NCBI GenBank assembly: GCA_013365325.1 | Contig: JABVXV010000086.1 | Span: 124,001 to 188,000 of the forward strand | From: Dipetalonema caudispina | Lineage: Eukaryota; Nematoda; Chromadorea; Rhabditida; Onchocercidae | Direction: 5' to 3' | DNA length: 64,000 nt | Part shown: positions 55,201 to 64,000 of the stretch, piece after piece | How positions within the stretch are numbered: position 1 is the stretch's first letter | How the letters are laid out: every line of letters begins with the position of its first letter | Position numbers and translations under genes: made by a program | Notes under the pieces: model-generated | Told to the model about the DNA's origin: nothing | Database searches by the model: none | Seen by the model: the letters and a program-made list of their open reading frames with translations, nothing else

Positions 55201-56740
55201 AATGCAAAATATTGTTAGTATTAACATAGTTTAACAATGAATGCATGCTTATGCATGCTATACATATGCATGATGCAATCATCACAATACACAAGCATGA
55301 ATGAAATGCAGTTAAGATCAAATAACAAGTCAAAAAATGGTAATTCATAATTTCATTTTGTTGATAATTTTAACTGACCATCCAAATTTCAATAAAAATT
55401 TGAAAAAAAAAGGAATCTTTATAATTGATAATTTAATTTACTTTGTATGTTTGAGATATTTGATAAATTATGCAATTTAAAAATTAGTATCACTAAAATT
55501 AGCATAATTCAGTATTTGTAGATTACCATATATATTTATACGTCAAGATTCATTAAAGAATAGTTGAGTATTCTAGTATCAAGAACCTATAACTCGTATA
55601 TTTTATTATACAAGTATTATGATATAATAAAGATTATAAAGATTATATTAGTTATAGTGATATTTTAATACTGAATACTTCAAGATCAGTGATTAATTGA
55701 TATTTTTGTACAAAATATCGAAATTTTCTTTCGTAAACAAACGCATGAAGAAGAAAAAAAATATCAATACTAAAAGTATTTCAATACTTATATTTATGTG
55801 TAAAACATCATTAATATTATACGAGTATTTGAGTATTTCAATATTGAATATTTTCAGACTTTTAAAAGTTAATTGATAGATATTAGATTTATTAGAAGTT
55901 AATTGATATTCTAGTACAAAAATATCGAAAATTTCTTTTTATTATTTTAATTCTTTTAATTCTGACACCTTCATGTTACCTAAAAAAAAGAGCTTAGGTA
56001 AAACTTACTGGTGAAGTGTATTTTTTCCCGGTACTTTGATACTTTTCAAGTTCGGTTCGTTCAATTTTGCTGTTGCTGCTGCTGCTACTGTTGCTGCTGT
56101 CGTACTATTTGTAAAATAATTTTGATTTGTACTTTGATCTTCAGACTCATTTTTGCTTTTCCTATTCAGATCACCATTTATTTTACCTGATTCCATTGCA
56201 TTACTTGTAATAGGCATTGTTGCTTGCGATGTATATGTTAGATAAAAATCCGGATCGCAAAGATCATCCAAATCGCTACTAAATTAAGAAAAAAAAAAAA
56301 AAAACTTAACTTAAATTTTTGACAAAATGAAAATTGTAAAAATTTTGTTGAAAAAAATTCACTGGTATAGGTGATAAAATTACAGGTATTTTTAAAATAG
56401 CAGTTAAAAATGAAAAATTAATCGTACAAGAAATAGAAATATTTGTTTGTAAAAAAAAAAAAAAAGAAGGCAAACATACTTATAAGCATCATCATTTAAT
56501 GTTTTATATGAATCATATTTTGTTTTTCGTCGTTTTGATACATGCTTTGCTTGTTCTACAATCTATAAATAAAAAAAAAAAAAAGGTAACAAAATTCAAA
56601 ATTAAATTTAAATCTAACCATTTATAATTTTTTTTTTTGAAATATTTGTAACGAAAATTTTTGCTAATATATATCAAAGTAATATGAAAAATTATAATTT
56701 AAATACATATAAATTAAACAATTTTAGTTGACCATTTAAT

Positions 56741-56775
<35 letters not shown>

Positions 56776-59700
56776 AATTTTTTTGCATGTATTCATTCAT
56801 AAATATAGTAAATTATGGTAGTTCATATCTGATAATTACTTATATTTAAACGAAATATTGTGTGAAATAAGGAGAAGAGAGACGTACGACAGGTTTCTCT
56901 TCATAATTTGCCGGATAATCTGATTTTGACGATTCGATTTTTGGGGTTGAATTCGCAATTGGGCCATTACCGGTACGATTGAAATCATTAGATGTATCAT
57001 TCATATCAGTTATTTTGCTATTTTGATCAAAGAAAATACCGTTCGTTATCTAAAAAAAAATTATGTAAAATTAAGCAAATAAAGATATAAAGAATAAAAT
57101 ATTCTAAATTTAAATTTAAAACTTAAAAGAAATTTTTCAAATTAAAAAAAAATTCAAACGGGAAAAATTGAAAAACTAAACATTTCAAAACAAAAAAGAA
57201 AAACAAACTTTATAATATCAAATATACAAGACAGAAAATTGCTTTTCACATATGACTTTTTATCAATAAATAAAATGGATTTTTTTTATTATTTCAATAA
57301 CGAAATATGAGACTAAATATTTGAAAAGGGTAACTTTAACATTAGCTAAGAAATGAATCGAATGAATTAAAATGATATTAATTAATAATAACTTAAAATT
57401 TGAACAAATTTAAAAAAAAACGGAAAAAACGGAAAAATTTTTGAGAAAATAAGAAAGCAAAACCATCGTTGGCTAAAAATAATGGAAAGAATAAAAGCAG
57501 TAAATGTAGTATGTTAAATGATTGTTTCGTTTTTTTTTTTCTTTTTTTTTTAAAGATTCCTTTCTTTCACTTTTTAAAGTTTTTCCTTTTTTTCTTTTTC
57601 TCATCAAAATTCCGCAACTAATTGCAGGGGAAATTTTTTAACAGAAAAGTTCATTCTTTTTTTTTTCCTCCTTTTGAAAAGTTGCCCTTTAGGACTACTT
57701 TAATCCATTTCTATCTTTCCTTCTTGCAACTTTCAAAATGAAAATATTCCATTGAGAAATATGAGGGAAAAAAAAAGATTAGCAAATTTTCAACAGTTTT
57801 GATTGAAATAAATATTACAAACGACAATAATTTTTCATAGAATGACTTATTGAATAGAGAAAATTTCCATATTTTAAATTAACAATGATTTGTGTGCATA
57901 AAATTTTAAATTAAATTTTAATCCAAATTGTCAGCATTCATTTCGTTTACTTTTTTACACTACTTTTCTAATAAAAAAAAAATTTTGATTCGCTTCTTTT
58001 TTTTTTTTTTTTTTTAATTTTGTTTCCTAGAAAAATTGATTTGAAAACATTTGGTTTCGAAATTGCTCCAATTTTTTTCATTTATTTCAAGAAATTTCGA
58101 CTTGAATTTAAATTGGAATCCAAATTGAATTTTATTTCATTTCATGCAATTAATTGTAAAGAGCTATTTGACGAAAATTTTCGAAGTGTTTTTAGGTTAT
58201 CTTTCAAATATTCTAATGAGTTTTTCAATAATTTTTTTATAAAAGATCAAATAAATGGTAAAATTTTACAAAATCCTTTTCTGCTTTTCTTTCATTTCCA
58301 TCATTATGTTATAAATTCAGAATTGATCCGTAAAAATCACAATGGTAATTTTGAATTTTTCAAATGTAATTAACACAAAAAAAAAAAAAGAAAAATGAAA
58401 ATGAAAGCTATAGGAAGACAATATAAGGGAAAATAGAAATGAATTCTTGGAATTACATATAAATTCTGATAATAATCGCATATTCTGTTATATCAAAATT
58501 ATCATTTCAATTTAGCTTAAATTATCCCTCAATTATGCATTATCATATTAAGCTAAAAGGAACGATGATTGTCAAAAGATTCATTTTCTAAAAAAAAAAA
58601 AGAGATAAAAGAAAGATTATATTACAATTTCAAATTAAGTAAATAATTCTCGTTATATAATAATATTTATGTTATTTTTTATATATATACAACATTATGT
58701 GAAATCATAATATGATTTATTCTTTAGAGAACAAAGATTAGATTACAATTTTGAATTAAGTAAATAATTATTGGCATATTAATGTTACTATTTTGTCTGT
58801 AACATTTTATAGGAAATTAAATATATTTAAAGATAAGGGGAAAATATTAATGATGGCATGAAATTTCAAATCGATACTGTATCATTAAATATGACAAATT
58901 TCGAACTAATGTAAAAATGGAGAAAAATTGAAAATGATGACTTTGACTAAGTATTGTTATTATTTGCTTGAGTTAAATTTTAATCAATTTACTTATGGAT
59001 TTTTTCAAAACAACTTTACCTTTTCGATATCATCTTCCCATTTTGGTGTTTCAGGTAATCGTTGTAGATCCGTGGATTTAACTGGTACCAATGCAATTTC
59101 AGATGGTGATGGTGAAATGTTCAATGCTGCTGTAGCTGTTTCTTCTACTTTAAGACGTTGTGGTTTCCGTGGTGCCGTAAAATGTTCGCTAAGTGCACGA
59201 GCTGGTACATAGGAAAAGCATTTACTTGCTGGATCATACCTTAAAATAAATTGAAAATTGTATTATATTACCGGAAAAAATCAATAAAAAAATTGATTTT
59301 ATATTATTAATTCGATCATATATGACAAACATGTCGATTATTAAATTTATTAATTGTGAATAAAGGTAAATTAATGCAACGGTAGAGATTTTGCTTTTGA
59401 AATGATTAAATTCAAGAAGTAAAAGATAAAGAAAGATTTTTTTTTTTTGTTAAAATAAGCAAAAGCAAAAGTTCAAATTAGAAATGAAAAAATCATTTCT
59501 TCTTTATATTTTTTAAACTTTTTACAAATTTTAATTTTTGAAAAATTTTTTCATTTTTATATTGCAATTTCTTTTTCTCTTCTTTATCAATGTCAAATAT
59601 ATGAACGCTATCCTAAATTTATTTAGAAGCTTAAGAGTGATTATCCGATTTCTTTCTATGACGGATTGAAATTAATCCAAGTGTTTTGTTGATAAGATTT

Positions 59701-61086
59701 AAAGTAAGCTAATATGATTAAGCATTACAATGAATAATTATCAACAGGACATAAGAAAGAAAAATGAATAAATAATGTCACCAGAAATGACAAATTACAA
59801 CAGATCTATCAAATCCTTCTCATTTATTAAATCAGTCAATCCTAATATCAAAATGGAATGGATTAAAAAAACCAAGGATTAATATCAAATAATCGATATA
59901 AATTCAATGTTTAACAATAGCAAAGAATTATAATTGCAAGATTTAATTATTTCAATGCTATTCAAATTTAAAATAACACTAAAATTTAAATTTATTCGAA
60001 AAATACCACAAGAAACGGAGGAAAAAAGGAAAATAATTGGATGTTACGGATTTGTTAATTTTTAATTATTGCTTATTCTAATAATTATTGGTATATTTCA
60101 GAAAATAAAATAATTTTTTCTAATACTCCAAAATAATTTTAATATCATAAATGTACGTCACATTTATGAAAAAAAAAAAAAAAAAAGTTCATTGTTAATA
60201 TTACTATAATGATTGAATTCTTTTCTCAAACTTCTAATAAATTTATAAAAAAATTTAAAGAAATTACCTGTCTTTTGCTACTAGATCAGGTTCTATAGCT
60301 CGTGGTGTTGCTGTACGTTCTTCAGGTGGACTTGTGGGACGTACGGTTGGATTTGGTCGTACAGATGCAGGAAGTGCAGAATGAGCTCGTGTTATTATTT
60401 GATCACTTCCCCTAAATTGAATTTTTGCATGTTTAAACAAATAATAATTCAATTTCATATTAATCACAAATCAAATAAAATTCATAATACTAATTTCAAA
60501 TTTCTACAAAATAAATCATTACTGATTGGAAATAATTTGTATAACTGTGATAATGAATAAGTTATAAATCTTTTTTTTTTCCTTTTTAAACTATTTTTAA
60601 TGCCATATATATGCGTCATTTTTTTACGTAATAATTACATAAAGAGAACTACGTCATCTAATGTTGTTAAAATAATTAACTTTTTTTTTTTTTTTACTTC
60701 CAATGAAAATGAAAAAAAAAAATCACAAATTAAGAAACAAAATTTCTATTATTTTTTATGAAACAACAACAAAAAAAAAAAAGTATATTATTAGATTTTA
60801 AAAAAGAATCAAAACTTTTATAAAATTCCATAATGAAAAAGGCATGTAAAGAATTAGTAAAACTAACTACTTCAATGTATAATTAAATATACAATTACAT
60901 TAATTAGTAGCATAATTATTTATTGCTACAATAAACTTTTAGTGATGTAATCAAACATTTTCAGTTAAAGAAAATTAAGTAAATTTACCTTGTTTGTTCT
61001 GAATAATAATGATCAGTAGCATTCATTCTTTCTTCCAAATTGATACGCGGTTTTGGTGGTGGCAATGGTGGCATGCCACTTTTTTC
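36706..61086 (-). CDS. Tensin, long form (5' end outside window)
   Basis: Twenty exons joined by phase: 60989-61086, 60268-60411, 59020-59239, 56888-57049, 56480-56562, 56009-56278, 54198-54326, 53675-53840, 52909-53147, 52571-52685, 52282-52389, 48561-48689, 47949-48085, 47501-47562, 41608-41694, 40676-40795, 39851-40078, 39273-39406, 37271-37380, 36706-36895; 976 residues to the stop. Tensins link integrin tails and actin at adhesions. The first ~690 residues look disordered: proline motifs ([18 protein letters not shown]), Ser-rich runs, and a charged helix ([14 protein letters not shown]). Then comes an SH2 domain ([23 protein letters not shown] with the phosphotyrosine-binding Arg, LVRHFLIE) and a PTB domain ([41 protein letters not shown]). 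The N-terminal phosphatase-like and C2 domains of other tensins are not in the window. The intron after 39273 has a GC donor. Confidence 0.88.
37381..39272 (-). other. Tensin GC-AG intron
   Basis: A 1.9 kb intron splitting the PTB domain. The donor reads AAG|GCAAGT at 39273/39272 and the acceptor ACTGTTACAG ends at 37381. Phase 0 across it restores VHFK-VSAQG, as expected in tensin PTB domains. No exon-like sequence is seen inside. Confidence 0.75.
37755..37793. repeat. (TC)n tract in tensin intron
   Basis: Pyrimidine dinucleotide repeat, about 39 bp, in the intron between the two central PTB exons. Confidence 0.85.
43227..43233 (-). promoter_or_regulatory. Candidate trans-splice acceptor of short tensin
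   Basis: Minus-strand TTTACATCAG ends at 43227; the transcript would begin TGA then ATG. A start so close to an AG fits spliced-leader addition within the long form's intron. Confidence 0.5.
44721..44760. repeat. (GA)n tract
   Basis: Purine dinucleotide repeat with AAAG variants at its right end. Confidence 0.8.
45697..45752. repeat. (CT)n tract
   Basis: Interrupted CT repeat of about 55 bp; opposite orientation to the GA tract 0.9 kb to its left. Confidence 0.8.
51001..51235. repeat. Imperfect (AAT/AAC/ACA)n tract
   Basis: About 235 bp of mixed AAT, AAC and CAG triplets. Asn-rich, Leu-rich and Ile-rich frames on both strands are artefacts of the repeat. Confidence 0.85.
51265..51383. repeat. 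31-bp perfect inverted repeat (hairpin)
   Basis: Left arm 51265-51295 and right arm 51353-51383 are exact reverse complements, including the core GAAAATGCTTCGTTTTCT. They are separated by 57 nt that contain CATT repeats and further weak pairing (ATCATATATCATC against GATGATAGAAGAGATATG). Confidence 0.9.
52196..52241. repeat. (TTA)n microsatellite
   Basis: Fifteen or so uninterrupted ATT triplets, about 40 bases from a tensin exon end. Confidence 0.9.
54327..56008 (-). other. 1.7 kb tensin intron
   Basis: A/T homopolymers and the degenerate repeat at 55659-55940; no exon recognised. Confidence 0.55.
55659..55940. repeat. Degenerate direct repeat in tensin intron
   Basis: Two related segments, 55659-55735 and 55833-55940. 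They share TACTGAATA/TATTGAATA, TTAATTGATA, GTACAAA and ATATCGAAA followed by TTTCTTT, in the same order. The second copy has an internal duplication of an AGTTAATTGATA-containing segment. Confidence 0.55.
57050..59019 (-). other. 2.0 kb tensin intron with a long opposite-strand open frame
   Basis: A/T-rich. It contains a plus-strand frame of 117 codons (58020-58373) without ATG, rich in Phe, Lys, Asn. No domain was recognised and it is not annotated as a gene. Confidence 0.5.
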
Positions 61087-64000
61087 CTACAAATAAATGT
61101 TATTAATTTATCAAGTAAAAATTTATCAATTAACTTATTAACTCGATAATATATAGTTGTAAAAAGAAATTTTTTTTTTCTTTTTATTGTTTGATAATTA
61201 AGAAAATAGTAGTAGTGCAGAATTGACGGAATATGCCGTTTAACTTAAGATGATAAATTAGATAAATTTTAAATGATGATAATTCCAGGCTGTAATTGCT
61301 TATTTAAATATTAGTCTCAATTATTGAATTGTCATTTTTATTACTTAAAAAAAAATTTATTTAAATTAATACCTAAATAATAAATGTAAGCATGATTTGA
61401 TGTTATGTTTAGAGAATAATATTAGATAATATATTAAGGATGAATTAAAAATTATCATTGCTTATCTAATTTTATTGTCTAATTTTGCTATTATTAGTTT
61501 TATCATAATTTTAATTCTAACATAATTGAGAAATTATCAATTACGTTGTATAATTTTTTAAAAGAAGTTTTTCTAGATGGAATGCTTTTTATAAAAGTTT
61601 TGCTTATTGTCAAATCATAACATGAACAAAACATGACCTATGGAATAAAGTATAAGCTAGGATAAAGTGACCTTTTTGTCGTTTATAAATTAAAGTGAAA
61701 CTTAACTGGATCAATCATCCTCAAGTTTTTGCCGTAAATTTTATTGATTAATATAGACAAAAAGTTTTAAAATGAAACTTAAGTGGACGAATCTTTTGCA
61801 AATTTTTTCCGTAAATTTTATTGAACATTTTAACTAGCAAAACAATTCATTTTAATGCAAAAAAAAAAAAAGTAAAACAAACGACAAAAATCTGTGAAAT
61901 GGCCATTTTTCTTAAAGCAAAATCACAGCGAATATTTAACCAATTTTAATTTATAAAATGTTTAAAAATTAATTTAAGCCTAAAAAAGAGGAGAAAAAAA
62001 ATATATTAAAAATTAAAAGGAATAGAAATGTATAAGTGAAAAAGAAAATAAACTATTTAGATTCAATCAGAATTGATGCTAAAATAAGTTCCTTTGTCGA
62101 AAAAAGAATGATGAATTACTGCTTTGCAAAACAGATGTTTGTTGAACCCTTTTTTTTTTTTTTTTTTCTTTTTTTTTTCTTTTCTGTTAGGTTTCTTCCA
62201 TCTGAAGCTAATAAAACTATTTGTGTTTATTTGAGGTAATATTATAAATATATATAAAAAAAAAAAAGAAAAACTTCAAATTTGATTAAAATTTTTTAAA
62301 ATATACAAAATTTGATCCATTATAATATTAACAATTATCGATGGTATTTGTAAATCAAATAAGAAAAAAAAAAAGCAAAAAAAATTTCCCCTCTTTCTAT
62401 CATTTTAATTTTATTTACCGGAAGAGCATTAGCAACAAATTGATTAAGCAGCCTTATGGCTCTTGGCAACAAAATGATAGACTACCAGTTGCGTTACATT
62501 TGGCTAAAAATCACCACGAATATAATCATCATAAAAACGATAAAAAAGCCTTGTCATTCATTTTTAGCTTTTTCATGATTTTGGAAATTGTGCAATAAGT
62601 ATTCAAGAAACAAAAATTGACCAATAAAGCTTAAATTTAAATAAGTTAGGAAAAGCCAAAAACAGATGAATAATAGTCTAATAGAAACAAAATTTAATTG
62701 TAATATTCGAAATAAAAATTCCCTACTTATCGTAAAATCAATAATTACTTAAAACTAAAAATGAAACAATGTAATATGATATGTGTAAAGTTATTTAAAT
62801 ATTATGATACCTGATCATATAGATTAGAAGATCATACATTAGCTATTTATTGCTATAAATTAGTGAAATATATTTTGATTTGAAGTAAAAAATATAATAT
62901 ATGATAATATTAAGAGTAGAATTTCATTTTTTTTTAATTTTAATTTTAATTTCAAAAAACAAAAAAACAAAATTATTGGAATAAAAAGATAGAGAAGAAA
63001 AAAAAAATCGATTAAAAGATTAAAGTTTGAATGAAAGAAAAAAATAAAACAACAAAAGAAATTGTGAAATATATATGCAATCGATATTTCACTTATTTCA
63101 TCAAAACAAAATTTTTAAAGATGTGAAGATGGTAGTTAGTAATGTTGTTTGTTTGTTAGTGTAAATGAGTATTTCAATTCATTTAGTTTTTTTTTTTTTT
63201 TTGTTTTTTAACAAAACAACAACTGACAGATGGATGAATTTGTTAACGTAGTAATGGAGTAAAAATAATCTAAGGTAGCTAACTGAATGAGGAAATTGTA
63301 AAAAAAGAAAAAAAAAAGAAAAGATTTTTTTTGTTCCAAAATTTTTTAGAAATTTTTTGTTTAATTGTTAAAGATAAAAATTAGCTTATAATAGTATGTT
63401 TCATTTATATCTTATATTATATATTGTAATTTTTGTTATAACAAGAAAAAATTTTCAATATTTTTGTTATTTTCTTGTTTTTAAGTTGTTTGAAATTAAA
63501 ATTAAGATTTAATCTTTTAATCTTATACTATATTTGATAATTATTTTACTAATAAAGATAAGTGATAATTTTTTACTATGTATATTTTATCATATCAAAA
63601 AAAATGTGTAAAATGTTTGTAATCAAAAAAACAAAATGTAAACGAAGTTAAAGTTACAATTAGAGTGGTAAAATTTAATTATTTCAAATTCTATCAATGA
63701 ATTCTATTAATTTTAAACAATTACAGCTAATATATCTACATTAAAATGTAAATAGAGCTATAGATGTATAACGTGAAATAAACGTTGAAATTCGTAACGG
63801 ATAAAATTAATCAATTTAAACTATTAGCATTTTTAGTAATAAATAGATTGCAAGAATCTATTCAATAATTGATAGCATCAATTCTATCAATCGTATCAAT
63901 TTCAATCAATTGAATTTAACGTATTACATCAAAAAACGTATTTGTAGAATCCACATTGTAACGTATGTCCGTGCAATCTTAGCTCACATATCAAACCGTA
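61087..64000. other. Region upstream of first certain tensin exon
   Basis: Mostly AT-rich with homopolymers, probably tensin intron since exon 61086 begins mid-protein in phase 0. One small exon candidate at 62419-62481 is listed separately; nothing else is seen to the window edge. Confidence 0.5.
62419..62481 (-). CDS. Possible additional upstream tensin exon
   Basis: A 63-base minus-strand segment between an AG (CTGGTAG) and a CCG|GTAAAT donor, in phase 0 with the next exon at 61086. It would add 21 residues, including PRAIRLLNQFVANALP, ahead of [11 protein letters not shown]. The segment is less AT-rich than its surroundings. The acceptor lacks a pyrimidine tract. A better acceptor (GATTTTTAG) further upstream would open other frames that meet stops, so the call is tentative. 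Confidence 0.35.

Overview
The window is eukaryotic nuclear DNA that looks like a spirurid, probably filarial, nematode. It is very AT-rich, with long A/T homopolymers and trinucleotide repeats in introns and spacers. Introns end in TTTCAG/TTTTAG-type acceptors, acceptors often lie a few bases to a few dozen bases upstream of start codons as expected for spliced-leader trans-splicing, and a nematode-specific ground-like (hedgehog-related) gene is present. Species cannot be named from sequence alone. I found no tRNA, rRNA, CRISPR array or intact transposon. I built the gene models by joining exons by hand and checking that codon phase is kept across every junction.

Layout, left to right. 1-921 (+): last exons of a SAM-domain protein whose 5' part is outside the window. 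922-5188: spacer with one unassigned possible terminal exon at 2868-2969 and a three-copy degenerate repeat. 5189-13939 (-): a seven-exon secreted ground-like protein with a polyglutamine tract and a 4.4 kb first intron. 14.0-21.8 kb: spacer with a perfect 4 x 30 bp minisatellite, two degenerate repeats and another orphan exon-like segment.

21.8-34.1 kb is a compact housekeeping cluster of less AT-rich sequence. It holds eIF2-alpha (-), prohibitin-1 (-), ribosomal protein L27a (+), acidic ribosomal protein P1 (+) and the ciliary GTPase ARL13 (-). From memory, the same five genes lie in the same order in C. elegans cosmid Y37E3 (arl-13, rla-1, rpl-27A, phb-1, eIF-2alpha), so this appears to be a preserved ancestral gene block. 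phb-1 with eIF2-alpha, and rpl-27A with rla-1, are same-strand pairs with operon-like spacing. phb-1 and rpl-27A are divergent and share an upstream region.

36.7-61.1 kb (-), and probably further beyond the right edge, is a tensin gene. At least 20 phase-compatible exons encode a long disordered, proline-rich region followed by SH2 and PTB domains. A second first exon at 43.2 kb, with its own start codon and a trans-splice-like acceptor three bases upstream, gives a 584-residue short form sharing the SH2-PTB end. One of its introns uses a GC donor.

The least expected structures are two adjacent hairpins in the rpl-27A intron (the larger with 34-nt arms, pre-miRNA-like), a 31-bp perfect inverted repeat in a tensin intron, an apparent loss of two cysteines in the ground-like domain, and a duplicated splice donor in the same gene that pairs in frame with a second acceptor. 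No wholly new system is evident.
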